Position numbers and translations under genes: made by a program
Notes under the pieces: model-generated
Databases searched by the model: none
What the model was told of the DNA's origin: nothing
What the model saw: only the letters and a program-made list of their open reading frames with translations
Part shown: positions 35,620-44,895 of the stretch, piece by piece
How positions within the stretch are numbered: position 1 is the stretch's first letter
Layout of the letters: each line of letters starts with the position of its first letter
NCBI GenBank assembly: GCA_001898235.1
Contig: MKTN01000047.1
Coordinates: 1-52,310, forward strand
DNA: 52,310 bases
DNA from: Gammaproteobacteria bacterium 39-13
GTDB lineage: Bacteria > Pseudomonadota > Gammaproteobacteria > Berkiellales > Berkiellaceae
Direction: 5' to 3'

Positions 35620-36820
35620 CTCTATCCCCTGCTTTTACGCCTTCATAAACTAACACATAATCATCTGTCGTTTCGCCAAGCACAACTTCCTGTTTTCTTG
35701 ATTTATCATCTTGTACCAAATTAACGTGCACAGATTCTTTTTCATAAACAATAGCTTTTTTAGGAACCAAAAGACCTTCAAGCGCACGAGGTTCAAATTT
35801 TACCATCGCAGACATCCCCATCAGTAACTTTTCTTTCATCTTTGCAGGAATGTTTTCAATGAGAATTTTCACATCAAAGTTTGCAGCCTTGCGACCATTT
35901 TCTGTTGCATTAGGCTGTACGTTAATTTCATGAATTTTTCCATTTAAAGGCTGCTTCCCCAAAGCAACAACAAAAATATGCGCTGGTAATCCTTTCGCTA
36001 AATGGATGACATCAAATTCATCCACTTTCACATGCACATAAAATTGCTCTACCTCTGCTATTAAAGCCATAGGCTGAGATTCTTGAAATACAGTTTGATT
36101 AAGCGAAAGTCCCCAACTATCTTTAACATCGCCTTGGCGCTGTGGTGGTAAAATCATGCCAGAAACCGGCGCACGCATGGATAACATCGCAACTTTGGAC
36201 GATAGCATCTCTACCTGTTGTTTCGTTGTTTCCACTTTCAATTCTGCCAATTTCACAAAGCGTTTACTTCCCTTTTTTTGGATATCAGATAAGTATTCCC
36301 TTGCTTCCTGATATTGATGCTGTTTATCGCTATGATGACGCTTGTCAGCTAAATATTCTTCTCTAGAAACTATACCCGCTTCAAATAATTTACGCGTTTG
36401 TTCAAAATGATTTTTTGCATGAGATGATTCTTCTTTTAATTTGTTTACATTATATTGTGCCTGCAATACTTCATGACTCGTTTTCCAATTTTTTAATTTT
36501 TCCAATCCTTGAGAATTTTCTAACAATTCCATTTTGGCCTGATTGAGCCTCGTTTCAAGCTCTATAGAGGATAAATCAAACAATAATTGATCTTTCTCAA
36601 CATAATCACCAAAATTGAAATGTTTTGCTTTAATTGTCGCAAGGCTTGGGCTGACCATCTCGACGACATTACAGGGGATCACTGTGCCGTCATATTGCAG
36701 ACTTTGAGAAAACATTTTTTTATTTTCAATTGTGTAATGTTTTTCTTCACCCAAAATTGGGCCGGAGATTAAAAATATAAAAGCAATACATGTTATTTTG
36801 AAACGTATTAAGCTATCCAT
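35603..36820 (-). CDS. Periplasmic adaptor of the MacAB-like exporter
   Basis: A 405-residue membrane-fusion protein. The N-terminal signal segment (about 5-24) is followed by beta-barrel and lipoyl parts split by a helical hairpin (about 95-210) containing KTSHEVLQAQ and EEYLADKRHHSDKQHQYQEA. The second lipoyl half reads MRAPVSGMILPPQRQGDV and a C-terminal domain ends KAGDRVVL. This matches the HlyD/MacA class. It overlaps the TolC gene upstream (13 bases) and the ATPase gene downstream (17 bases). The hairpin should dock to the adjacent TolC-like protein. The substrate is not known. Confidence 0.88.
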   Translation of the reverse strand: MDSLIRFKITCIAFIFLISGPILGEEKHYTIENKKMFSQSLQYDGTVIPCNVVEMVSPSLATIKAKHFNFGDYVEKDQLLFDLSSIELETRLNQAKMELLENSQGLEKLKNWKTSHEVLQAQYNVNKLKEESSHAKNHFEQTRKLFEAGIVSREEYLADKRHHSDKQHQYQEAREYLSDIQKKGSKRFVKLAELKVETTKQQVEMLSSKVAMLSMRAPVSGMILPPQRQGDVKDSWGLSLNQTVFQESQPMALIAEVEQFYVHVKVDEFDVIHLAKGLPAHIFVVALGKQPLNGKIHEINVQPNATENGRKAANFDVKILIENIPAKMKEKLLMGMSAMVKFEPRALEGLLVPKKAIVYEKESVHVNLVQDDKSRKQEVVLGETTDDYVLVYEGVKAGDRVVLHS

Positions 36821-38268
36821 TTTTTTGCCAATAGTCCTGCATTATATTCTAAATTAGCCATTACATCTAAATAGGTAATTAATGTTGTGTTATATTGCAT
36901 TTGCGCATCATGCAATCTTTCTTGAAGGGTTACCAATTCAAACATAGAAGTTCGTCCAGCCTCTAGCTTTAATAATGCATCATCATAATTTTTCTGTGCA
37001 AGCGTAACAGCATTAGCCGCAAGTTGTTCTTGACGATTTTGCAATGCCATTTGTTCAAGTAAGTTTTGAGCATGAGCCGTTAAATGTTTCTGGTGATACC
37101 AGCTAGCATATTCTAGTTTTTTCAATTCTATTTTAGTGGCTAATACTTGATGATAACGTTGATCTTTTCCTGTAATAGGAATACTCAATAATAGATGCGC
37201 CGAATAGTTCCCATTTTGATGGACAAAAGGTGAATTATAAATCCCATTATCATTTAATTCTTGATACATGCTATTTTCGCCATAGACATGATATCGTCCT
37301 AAAGTTAAGTCACCTCTTAATTTTAAGTCGACAAGCTGTTGATCTTTTGCAACGATCAGCTGCGTGCGTGTTCTGGCGATATTCAAATTGATAATTTTAG
37401 TTTCGATATCATTATCGGCGATAACTTGAACAAACTCATTTCCTTTGAAATCAAAAGACTCTTTTTTAATCGGAAAACCTTGCGTTACCGTAATATCTTC
37501 CTCTTCAGAACCTATGAACTCAATTAATTTTCTCATCGTCTGATGATATTCAAACTGCGCTCTATCAAGGTAACTTTGTGCTTGATTGACCTGCAATTTT
37601 GAAGACACTAGATCACTTAATGGCGCTCTCCCTGCCTCTACTTTGCTTTTTAAGTTTTCATAAAAACGCTCTGATTGTGCCAACCACCGATGGTGCAATT
37701 TAATATTTTCATTGGCTAAGACTAGGGCATGATAATTGACAATGACACCGTAGATAACATGCTCAATCGCTTGTCTATGTAATAACTCCTGAATCTCATT
37801 CAAAATACTCGCATTTTCAATTGACCACGTATTAACAACTTTTCTTCGGCCCTGCAAAAGAGGCTGCTCAACAACTACATGTAACGCAGTACCACTTTTT
37901 TTCTGGTAACGCTCATACCCTATGTTTTGCTCAGTAAATAATTCAATTTGCGTCCCAATTGGGGTGAGCATTCTTAATGAAGGGTAGCTATGTATTTTTT
38001 TCTCATCAAAATCTTCGTTATAGTAAATTTCGCGCTGCAACGATACGCTCATATTCCACGATACTTGAGGCGAAAATTTTTGCTTCAAAATGTGTAATTC
38101 ATCTAGTCGAACCGCTTTATCCCATAATGCCGTTTTTAGTTCGATATTATTCTCTAACGCGCATGCAATCGCTTGTTTTAAATCCATAGGCTTGGCGTTG
38201 GCACTGAATACCAATGGGCTTATCAGAAAAAATAACAGAATTTTTTTAGGAAGAGATGTTGTGATCAC
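36808..38268 (-). CDS. TolC-class outer-membrane channel of the MacAB-like exporter
   Basis: First gene of the four-gene exporter operon, 486 residues. Signal peptide about 1-25 (cleavage after SANA). The mature protein has the repeated TolC pattern: MDLKQAIACALENNIELKTA at the start, a helical hairpin around 190-250 (LKSKVEAGRAPLSDLVSSKL) and its counterpart near 420-470 (LLKLEAGRTSMFELVTLQER), then a final helix. The start seems to be GTG at 38268; no ATG in frame is closer to the signal peptide. It is only distantly similar to the LapE protein, so it is a second channel of its own class. The operon is tightly overlapping throughout. Confidence 0.87.
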   Translation of the reverse strand: MITTSLPKKILLFFLISPLVFSANAKPMDLKQAIACALENNIELKTALWDKAVRLDELHILKQKFSPQVSWNMSVSLQREIYYNEDFDEKKIHSYPSLRMLTPIGTQIELFTEQNIGYERYQKKSGTALHVVVEQPLLQGRRKVVNTWSIENASILNEIQELLHRQAIEHVIYGVIVNYHALVLANENIKLHHRWLAQSERFYENLKSKVEAGRAPLSDLVSSKLQVNQAQSYLDRAQFEYHQTMRKLIEFIGSEEEDITVTQGFPIKKESFDFKGNEFVQVIADNDIETKIINLNIARTRTQLIVAKDQQLVDLKLRGDLTLGRYHVYGENSMYQELNDNGIYNSPFVHQNGNYSAHLLLSIPITGKDQRYHQVLATKIELKKLEYASWYHQKHLTAHAQNLLEQMALQNRQEQLAANAVTLAQKNYDDALLKLEAGRTSMFELVTLQERLHDAQMQYNTTLITYLDVMANLEYNAGLLAKKWIA

Positions 38269-38356
38269 AAACTACACACGAAAATAGTCCATTTTTTGCC
38301 CATGGAGTATACTGACAGTTATAAGAACAGTAAATTACTTTGCTTTAATTTACTTA

Positions 38357-39787
38357 CTACTTAGGTTGAGGCTCAAGAAGCTGACCAGCCAAAATATTAA
38401 GATCTTCACGCTGTCCCATCACGTAGTCCAGCGCCTGCAAGGCTTCTTCTTCTTGTAGACCTAGGAAGGCTAAGAGTTTAGGCGGTAAAGTGGTTTCTTC
38501 TGCATCCCCAATATGATGTCTTCGTAACAATCGTGTTGCGACTAAAACCAAATTAGAGTAGACAGCATACTCACTCTCATATTCTTCCTGATGATGAAAT
38601 TTAACGGCAGCAATCACCTCGGGTGGAAGCTCCCAAGCCTCTAATAACCAAGCGCCGATTTCATCATGTCCTACCCCTAAAACATAGTGCTCAATGAGTC
38701 TTAGGTTTACCTTGGGGTTCGTCAATGCGTAACGATTAAGTAATTCAAAATGAGGGGGGAATACTTGCGCTAACAGTAGATGTCCAAAATTATGAAGTAG
38801 CCCAGCTAAATATGCTAATCCAGGAATAGGTCTCTTTTCTGTTGGCATTAAATTAACTAATGTTTCTACTACAGCAGCACAACATAGCGCAAAACGCCAA
38901 TATTCTCGTAATCCCATGGGCCCTTCAACAGGTACTCGCATTGCTTTTCCAAGCACGATAGTTAGTGCTAAATTCATGACTAAATCAAAACCAAGTACTT
39001 TAATAATTGCACCTTCAAGCGAATTGATTTTCCCTGAATAAGCGTAGTATGGCGATAGCGCCCAACTCATTAATTGTGCTGAAAGGCTCGGATCTTTTTC
39101 TATAATCTCTGCTAAGTTCCCAACGGTTGCGTGCGGATCAAATCTCAGCTTCAGGATCATACTTGCCATCAAAGGAACAGCAGGTAATTCAATTGTTTGG
39201 GTGACACGTTGTTTGATTCTAAGTGGTGTCAATTGTTTAACTTTGACACTCACCCCTCCTTCAGGATTTTTTAAATGCGAAAGGTGTGTAATGGGGATTG
39301 AAAAATTAATGCACTGCGTTGTCTTTTGAAATTTCATAAAGACGTCACGTTTCATACAAACTAATGTGTCATTCACACCGGGTTTAAAATAAATGTCCTC
39401 TTGATTGAGAATATCTTTTTCGATAACAGCAGGTATTTCTACAAATTCTGGCAAAGGAGGATAATCGCTTATTTGGTTTTCATCAAACAGCTTTCCAAGC
39501 TTATCAATAGAAATGGGCTGGAGCTCGCGCCCCAAACTTGCGCAGAGTAAACCAATATCTAAAAAATAATCCTCCGGCAAAATGACCATGAGGCTGCCTT
39601 GCGCATCCTGCAAAAAAACGACGCGCAATAACGCATGCTCAGCTATTCCTACTAAGCTTGCTATTTCTTCCAGTGTATGGTTTGGAAGATGATCGATTAC
39701 CATGTAATTAACGCTAGCGCGTGTTAGGTAATCATATATAACGCTTTTATAAGCGGTCTCATTTGGGTGTTTTTGAGGCTCCAGCAT
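38357..39787 (-). CDS. YbaK-like aminoacyl-tRNA deacylase domain fused to an HDOD domain
   Basis: A 476-residue cytoplasmic protein with two domains. Residues about 15-165 resemble the YbaK/ProX editing fold, which removes amino acids from mischarged tRNA (TRASVNYMVIDHLPNHTLEE and the later DILNQEDIYFKPGVNDTLVC). Residues about 200-400 are an HDOD domain (VPLMASMILKLRFDPHATVG; SLSAQLMSWALSPYYA; GLLHNFGHLLLAQVF; HHQEE), a signalling module without the usual HD catalytic pair: the HD position reads HN. The combination exists in other gammaproteobacteria under the same joint name. It stands alone between the exporter operon and the repeat-bearing gap. Whether the YbaK part still edits cannot be judged. 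Confidence 0.85.
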   Translation of the reverse strand: MLEPQKHPNETAYKSVIYDYLTRASVNYMVIDHLPNHTLEEIASLVGIAEHALLRVVFLQDAQGSLMVILPEDYFLDIGLLCASLGRELQPISIDKLGKLFDENQISDYPPLPEFVEIPAVIEKDILNQEDIYFKPGVNDTLVCMKRDVFMKFQKTTQCINFSIPITHLSHLKNPEGGVSVKVKQLTPLRIKQRVTQTIELPAVPLMASMILKLRFDPHATVGNLAEIIEKDPSLSAQLMSWALSPYYAYSGKINSLEGAIIKVLGFDLVMNLALTIVLGKAMRVPVEGPMGLREYWRFALCCAAVVETLVNLMPTEKRPIPGLAYLAGLLHNFGHLLLAQVFPPHFELLNRYALTNPKVNLRLIEHYVLGVGHDEIGAWLLEAWELPPEVIAAVKFHHQEEYESEYAVYSNLVLVATRLLRRHHIGDAEETTLPPKLLAFLGLQEEEALQALDYVMGQREDLNILAGQLLEPQPK

Positions 39788-40118
39788 ACATTACCTACTC
39801 TGAAGAAGTTGATAAAAAAACCACAAGACAGTTATCAAAATAACAACCAAATATTAAGGATAGACCACAGAATCTCTTCCACTCAAAGGTGTAACCACAT
39901 CTAAATTAAAAAAGGACATCCATTTTTATCCCCTGCTTCAGAGGACATCCATTTTTTCTTATCGTCTTTCGTTAAAACTGGCCTATCAGATGATGGCTTA
40001 TTGAATGGATGTCCTCTGATTGCACTCGAAAAAAGTAATTTAACTTTCAAAAAATAAACATGTTTTTTGTTCTGTGATTCACTTATAATTGCTGGTTTGC
40101 TTAAAAGTAGATGGTCAC
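39788..40118. other. Divergent intergenic region with GGACATCCATT repeats
   Basis: These 331 bases separate the HDOD gene and the Pht-like carrier, transcribed away from each other, so promoters for both should lie here. TTGATTTCACTTATAATT-like sequences just before 40090 offer a possible -10 (TATAAT at about 40084-40089) for the carrier. The middle is occupied by the repeat at 39911-40019. No gene is seen. Confidence 0.5.
39911..40019. repeat. Three copies of a GGACATCCATT repeat, two forming a perfect 16-bp inverted repeat
   Basis: AGGACATCCATTTTT occurs at about 39913-39927 and again at about 39942-39956. The inverted form AATGGATGTCCTCTGA is at 40004-40019 and is an exact reverse complement of TCAGAGGACATCCATT at 39938-39953. 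The two arms enclose 50 bases. The exactness argues for a recent insertion or a functional structure. Confidence 0.75.
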
Positions 40119-41393
40119 ATGATTAACCAAAAACGATTTTCTTCTATCAAACCATGGTTTATCTGGGGATTGGCGGCGTTCTTCTTTTTCGCCCACTATG
40201 TGGTGCGTGTAACGCCTGGCCACATCAGTGAAGAGCTACAAGCTGCTTTTCAGACCTCTAAATTTGAGCTTGGCTTATTGGGTACCTCTTTTTATGTACC
40301 TTATGTTTTAATGCAAATGCCAGTTGGCTATTTAGTCGACAGATATGGCTCAAGACTCTTACTCACCATTGCCGTTCTTATCTGTAGCCTTAGCTGCATG
40401 ATTTTTGCCAATGCAAGCATTCTTAGTACAGCGATGTTATCGCGTGTTCTTTTAGGATTTTGCTCAGCAACGGCTTTTATTGGTGCCCTTAAATTAATTA
40501 CTGTTTGGTTTGAACCAAGAAAACTCGCTTTATTGGTCGGATTAACCCAAGCCTTGGGTATGGTCGGCGCTGCGGTTGGCGGCCAAATGGTTCCGTTCCT
40601 AAATGATGAGTTTGGCTGGCAGAAAACTTTTTATTTTTATGGCATCACATTTTTTGTACTTTCTATTCTTATATATAGCGTCGTGCGTAATCACCCAGAA
40701 GGAACTCCCTTACACCAACGATCTGAGACCAATTACGACAGGATCACAACACAACAATTGTTAAAAGTTATTTCCAGCAAATACACTTGGATCAACGCAC
40801 TCTACGCTGGTTTAATTTATGCGCCCACTGATGTGATGGGCGAATTTTGGGGCAAAGAATTCTTAAGAAGAATACACCAACTGGACTCCTATCAAGCCTC
40901 AAGTGCTATCTCCTTCTTATTTTTTGGTTGGGCAGTTGGTGGCCCTTGTGCAGGTTGGCTCGCCGATAAAGTGGGGCGACGTCCAGTCATGATTCTCTCA
41001 GCAATCTCAGGCTTTGTTCTCTTACCTATTGTTTTCTATGTTCCTAACGTTCCATTATATTTAATCTCAACCATTATGTTTATTTATGGTTTTACTAATA
41101 CAGGTTTAATCGCAAGCTACACTGCAGCTGGTGAATTGCACGATAAATCTCTAGGCGGTTTTTCAATGGCAATTGCCAATATGTTCTCTGTCTTGTTGGG
41201 AGCAGCGCTCATGCCCATTATTGGAAAACTACTCGATTGGCACGCTTCTCATCACGCTACGGTAAACGGCATATTGCAAGATACAGTAGAAGACTACCAG
41301 CGCTCTACATATATTATCCCTGCGTGTTTATTCTTGGCTATCCTTTGTGCACTCTTCACTAAGGAAACGTTGCCGCCCTCTAAGCGTGCTTAG
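40119..41393 (+). CDS. MFS transporter, Pht-like
   Basis: A 424-residue carrier with about 12 membrane segments. WFIWGLAAFFFFAHYVVRVT followed by PG, and YVPYVLMQMPVGYLVDRYG, are the same family features as in the protein at 4226-5599; the two are diverged paralogues. I start it at the ATG at 40119, not the TTG at 40089, because the conserved cytoplasmic N-terminus begins there. The next gene, encoding an MHS carrier, begins two bases after its stop, so they are translated from one message. In intracellular relatives such carriers import amino acids or nucleosides; the substrate here is not readable. Confidence 0.88.
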   Translation: MINQKRFSSIKPWFIWGLAAFFFFAHYVVRVTPGHISEELQAAFQTSKFELGLLGTSFYVPYVLMQMPVGYLVDRYGSRLLLTIAVLICSLSCMIFANASILSTAMLSRVLLGFCSATAFIGALKLITVWFEPRKLALLVGLTQALGMVGAAVGGQMVPFLNDEFGWQKTFYFYGITFFVLSILIYSVVRNHPEGTPLHQRSETNYDRITTQQLLKVISSKYTWINALYAGLIYAPTDVMGEFWGKEFLRRIHQLDSYQASSAISFLFFGWAVGGPCAGWLADKVGRRPVMILSAISGFVLLPIVFYVPNVPLYLISTIMFIYGFTNTGLIASYTAAGELHDKSLGGFSMAIANMFSVLLGAALMPIIGKLLDWHASHHATVNGILQDTVEDYQRSTYIIPACLFLAILCALFTKETLPPSKRA

Positions 41394-41395
41394 TC

Positions 41396-42670
41396 ATGAA
41401 CCAGAATAAAAGTTTACTCGTCAGCATCATTTCATTAGGAACACTTCTGGAATGGGCGGAGTATACATTTTATGGTTATATGGCCATTACACTTTCCGCT
41501 TTATTTTTTCCGGAAGAGGCCTCAAGTGTCGGCATCCTAAAAACCTTTGGCATTTTTGCCGTAGGTTATTTAATGCGTCCATTAGGTGCCATTTTATTTG
41601 GGCACATTGGAGATAGTTACGGGCGCAAACCAGCACTGATGATATCTTTATTTCTCATGGGCGCAGCCACATTTAGCATTGGCTGCCTACCCACTTACCA
41701 GCAAATAGGCATCACGGCTCCTCTGATGTTACTTCTTTTAAGAATGCTCCAAGGCATTGCGATTAGCGGCGAATATAATGGCGCAGGCATTTTTCTCGTT
41801 GAAAAAGCGGGGGATCAATACCCTACCCTCGCAGGAAGCTGGGTAAGCGCTTCAGCAGCTGCAGGCATGGTTGTAGGAGGGATTGCTGCATTCATCATCA
41901 GCTTACCACAAGCCCCCTTGTGGGCTTGGCGGATCCCTTTTATTTTAGGAGGTTTAAGTTGCTTTTTAGGGATCTGGCTACGAAAGCAAGTTACTGAATC
42001 AGCCCCATTTAGGCAAAAACATTATCGCAAGCCTAAAGAAATGCCGCTGATAAATGTTCTAAAAAAATATAAAAAATCACTGATACTGTCGGGGGCTATT
42101 GCCGCATTCACTGGCGTCTACGTTTACATTGGAAATATCTATATCGTTGTTTTTTTAAAACAACAAGCAGGCCTTAGCACCCATCATGCTACTTTTTTTG
42201 CTATCTTCGGTGAAATGATTGTAGCCTTTTTAATTCCCCTGATGGCATTTGTTGCAGATAAAACCAATCCATATCGACAATATCGATGGGGTTTAATTTT
42301 TGTTGCCTTAGGCACACCCTGTTTCTTTATGCTAGCAGCAACTGGCGATTATCTTTACATTTCAATCGCGATGCTCATCTACGGTATTTTAAATGCCATC
42401 GTTTGCAGTCCAATGGTCAAAATTCTTTATGATCAATTCCCCTCTCACCTGCGATACACTGGCATTTCTTTTGCCTGGAGTGTTTCGGCTGCCATTTTCA
42501 GTGGGACAGCCCCTATGGTTGCACAATATTTAACGTCTAAATATGAATGGTCACTATGGCCAAGTCTCTATGTATCATTGATTGCACTTTTAACTTTTAG
42601 TATTTTCGGATCGATTATTCCTAAAACTTCGTCTTCTCTCTCTTTTCCTTTAAAAGAGTTGACAGACTAA
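41396..42670 (+). CDS. MFS transporter of the metabolite:H+ symporter (ProP-like) family
   Basis: A 424-residue proton-coupled carrier with about 12 membrane segments. LGTLLEWAEYTFYGYM at about 15-30 and FGHIGDSYGRKPALM are hallmarks of the MHS family, which includes ProP and citrate or ketoglutarate symporters; MLQGIAISGEYNGAG is the matching TM4-5 sequence. E. coli ProP is longer because of a C-terminal coiled coil for osmosensing, which is absent here, so osmotic activation is unlikely. It starts two bases after the Pht-like gene and is followed 55 bases on by a small MscS gene on the same strand. Confidence 0.9.
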   Translation: MNQNKSLLVSIISLGTLLEWAEYTFYGYMAITLSALFFPEEASSVGILKTFGIFAVGYLMRPLGAILFGHIGDSYGRKPALMISLFLMGAATFSIGCLPTYQQIGITAPLMLLLLRMLQGIAISGEYNGAGIFLVEKAGDQYPTLAGSWVSASAAAGMVVGGIAAFIISLPQAPLWAWRIPFILGGLSCFLGIWLRKQVTESAPFRQKHYRKPKEMPLINVLKKYKKSLILSGAIAAFTGVYVYIGNIYIVVFLKQQAGLSTHHATFFAIFGEMIVAFLIPLMAFVADKTNPYRQYRWGLIFVALGTPCFFMLAATGDYLYISIAMLIYGILNAIVCSPMVKILYDQFPSHLRYTGISFAWSVSAAIFSGTAPMVAQYLTSKYEWSLWPSLYVSLIALLTFSIFGSIIPKTSSSLSFPLKELTD

Positions 42671-42725
42671 ATTTTTTAATGCCACATTCCCTCTCAACAA
42701 AACTAATGTAAGGTAGATAGTTGTC

Positions 42726-43244
42726 ATGTTTACCGAAATGCCAAAAATGTTCCAAGAAATGCTAGCCCATATTATCTCTGCTCTGCCGAGTATAATGACT
42801 GCCATTGTCATTTTTATTGTCTTTTTATTTATTGCAAAATCAGCAACTTCTTTCGTCTATAGAGTGGCGAAAATGCATCCTCCCCAGCGTCAACCAATAT
42901 TTTATTTATTAGCCACCATCTCGCGGATCTCTATACTCTTAATTGGTGTGATTACAGCCTTAGGTTCTGCGGGTGTAAATGTGAGCGCGCTAGTAGCAAG
43001 TTTAGGTCTTTCTGGGCTTGCTTTAAGCTTTGCTTCTAAAGATGCTTTTTCAAACCTTTTAGCCGGTATTATGGTACTGTTCTACCAACCTTTTAAAATT
43101 GGTGACATTATTGAAGTAGGCCTCTTAAAAGGGGAAGTGGTTAAGATGAGTTTGCGTTATACTCATCTTATCAGTGAACAGAAAGAAATTTTAATTCCAA
43201 ATTCTACTTTATTAACAAACAACATTACTATCCACAAATCATAA
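42726..43244 (+). CDS. Small MscS-type mechanosensitive channel
   Basis: A 172-residue inner-membrane channel that should open on hypo-osmotic shock. Three membrane helices are visible: about 17-40, 58-80 and the pore helix near 84-115, where GSAGVNVSALVASLGLSGLA is followed by LSFASKDAFSNLLAGIMVLF, the conserved TM3. The beta domain follows (YQPFKIGDIIEVGLLKGEVV; ILIPNSTLLTNNITI). The protein ends there, so most of the C-terminal alpha/beta cage of E. coli MscS (286 residues) is missing. Such short forms occur naturally. It sits between an MHS carrier and PBP4 and is six bases from the latter. Confidence 0.9.
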   Translation: MFTEMPKMFQEMLAHIISALPSIMTAIVIFIVFLFIAKSATSFVYRVAKMHPPQRQPIFYLLATISRISILLIGVITALGSAGVNVSALVASLGLSGLALSFASKDAFSNLLAGIMVLFYQPFKIGDIIEVGLLKGEVVKMSLRYTHLISEQKEILIPNSTLLTNNITIHKS

Positions 43245-43250
43245 GCTTAT

Positions 43251-44777
43251 ATGAAAAAGTTAAACTGCTTATTCCTCGTACTTTTTGCCAATACAGCGAT
43301 TATGTCGGCATACGCAACAGCTTCCTTTGAGCAAAAAGTGGAAAATCTTATCCAAGAGCATCTTCCTAACGCCACTATTGGTCTTGTTATACAAGATCCC
43401 AATACGGGAAAAATGATTATCGAGAAACGCAGCCACGATAATTTTTACCCGGCCAGCAACACCAAATTATTTACGGCAGCAGCTGCATTGAAATTTTTTG
43501 GCCCCAATTTTCAATTTCAAACCAGTTTACATGCCCCTTTAAACAAAATTAAAGATGGTATTTTAGGCGATAACCTTTATATCGTCTTTAGAGGAGATCC
43601 CTCCTTAACAACAGCAGATCTTACTTCTCTTATAAAACAATTCAAAGCAAAAGGGATCAATCAAATCAAAGGAAACGTTATTATTGACGATAAATCATTT
43701 GAAGATCCTCCCTATGCTCCTGGTTGGACATGGGATTCCATTCCCTGGTCTTATTCTGCCCCAGTCACAAGCATTATCCTTAATGAAAATAAGGTAAGGC
43801 TTAAACTGGAACAACCACATTCTATCTATGAAGAAATCAAGGTTGAGCAAGCGGATGAATCCATTCCACCACTAAAAATTGAATCCAAAATAATTGCTGT
43901 TTCTCAAGAAGAATCGGAACACAGCTGTCAATTAAATGTCAAAGTTGAAGATAATAATATTCGTTTAAATGGTTGCTGGCCCATTGATAAGACACCGAGT
44001 AATCTTGAACTAGCACTTGATGCTCCTAAATTATTAGCTAAACAAGTGATAACACAAGCGTTGGCTGAAAATGAGATAAAACTGACGGGGAAAATCGAAT
44101 TTCGTAAAGCCCCTAAAGAAGTACCCGCAATCCTCATTAAACGCTCCCTTGCGCTTAAAAGCTTGCTGCGACAAGTCTTAGCTGAATCTAATAATCTTTA
44201 TTCAGAAAGTTTAACTAAAGCATTAGGACTTGCATTTCTGGGACAAGGCTCTTTTCAAGTTGGGATCCATGCTATTCAAGGCATTCTGACCAAAGATACG
44301 CAAATGGATTTTTCTCGTATGAGATTAAGCGATGGTTCGGGGCAATCTCGTTATAATTTGGTTTCACCCTTTTTGATTTCACAATTGTTATATCATTTGT
44401 ATCAAGATCCACATTTCCCCGTATTTTATGCTTCTTTGAGCACCTCAGGAAAAAATGGTTCATTAATAGATCGGATGAAAAACAAAAATATGCAAGGTAA
44501 AATCGTTGCAAAAACAGGTACAGCAATAGGGACTTCGGCTTTATCCGGCTATTTTACAGCAAACAGTGGTAAACAATATTTGTTTTCGCTGCTCATTAAT
44601 CAATCGCTTCATAATAATGTTGCGCGAAAATCGTTTGAAGATAAGTTATGTCGATTGATGCTTGAAGAGCCATGGCTGCAAACCGCTAAAGCAGAAAAAC
44701 AAGCACAGCCATCTCAACCTATTCATCGCAACGAATCTGGAAAACCGATTTCGACAGTGCCGAGTGTACCGATGTAA
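43251..44777 (+). CDS. dacB: D-alanyl-D-alanine carboxypeptidase/endopeptidase, PBP4 (DacB)
   Basis: A periplasmic penicillin-binding protein of 508 residues that trims peptidoglycan. Signal peptide about 1-22 (cleavage after SAYA). The catalytic SxxK is Ser69-Lys72 (PASNTKLFTAA), SxN is in AESNNLYSE near 313, and KTG is in VAKTGTAIGTSALSG near 421. The large insert between SxxK and SxN is characteristic of class C (PBP4). The end is a Pro/Ser-rich tail of about 30 residues. It begins six bases after the MscS gene, so it may be cotranscribed; a repeat hairpin starts right after its stop. Confidence 0.93.
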   Translation: MKKLNCLFLVLFANTAIMSAYATASFEQKVENLIQEHLPNATIGLVIQDPNTGKMIIEKRSHDNFYPASNTKLFTAAAALKFFGPNFQFQTSLHAPLNKIKDGILGDNLYIVFRGDPSLTTADLTSLIKQFKAKGINQIKGNVIIDDKSFEDPPYAPGWTWDSIPWSYSAPVTSIILNENKVRLKLEQPHSIYEEIKVEQADESIPPLKIESKIIAVSQEESEHSCQLNVKVEDNNIRLNGCWPIDKTPSNLELALDAPKLLAKQVITQALAENEIKLTGKIEFRKAPKEVPAILIKRSLALKSLLRQVLAESNNLYSESLTKALGLAFLGQGSFQVGIHAIQGILTKDTQMDFSRMRLSDGSGQSRYNLVSPFLISQLLYHLYQDPHFPVFYASLSTSGKNGSLIDRMKNKNMQGKIVAKTGTAIGTSALSGYFTANSGKQYLFSLLINQSLHNNVARKSFEDKLCRLMLEEPWLQTAKAEKQAQPSQPIHRNESGKPISTVPSVPM

Positions 44778-44862
44778 ACCCTCACCCTAGCTCTCTCCCG
44801 TAAACGGGAGAGGAGATCAGAAAGAGATTTTCGGATCCGTCTGCGAAGCAGCGGGTGAGGGT
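44778..44862. repeat. Family B palindromic repeat with nested stems
   Basis: The outer arms ACCCTCACCC and GGGTGAGGGT pair exactly. Inside, CTCTCCCGT/ACGGGAGAG form a nine-base stem with loop AA (about 44792-44812), and CTGCGAAGCAG a smaller one. The element shares AAAGAGATTTT with 49312-49323. It directly follows dacB and could serve as its transcript end, but no T-run is present. Confidence 0.75.
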
Positions 44863-44895
44863 CTGAGCGTGGAAACAAAGGAAAAGAGAAGCAAG

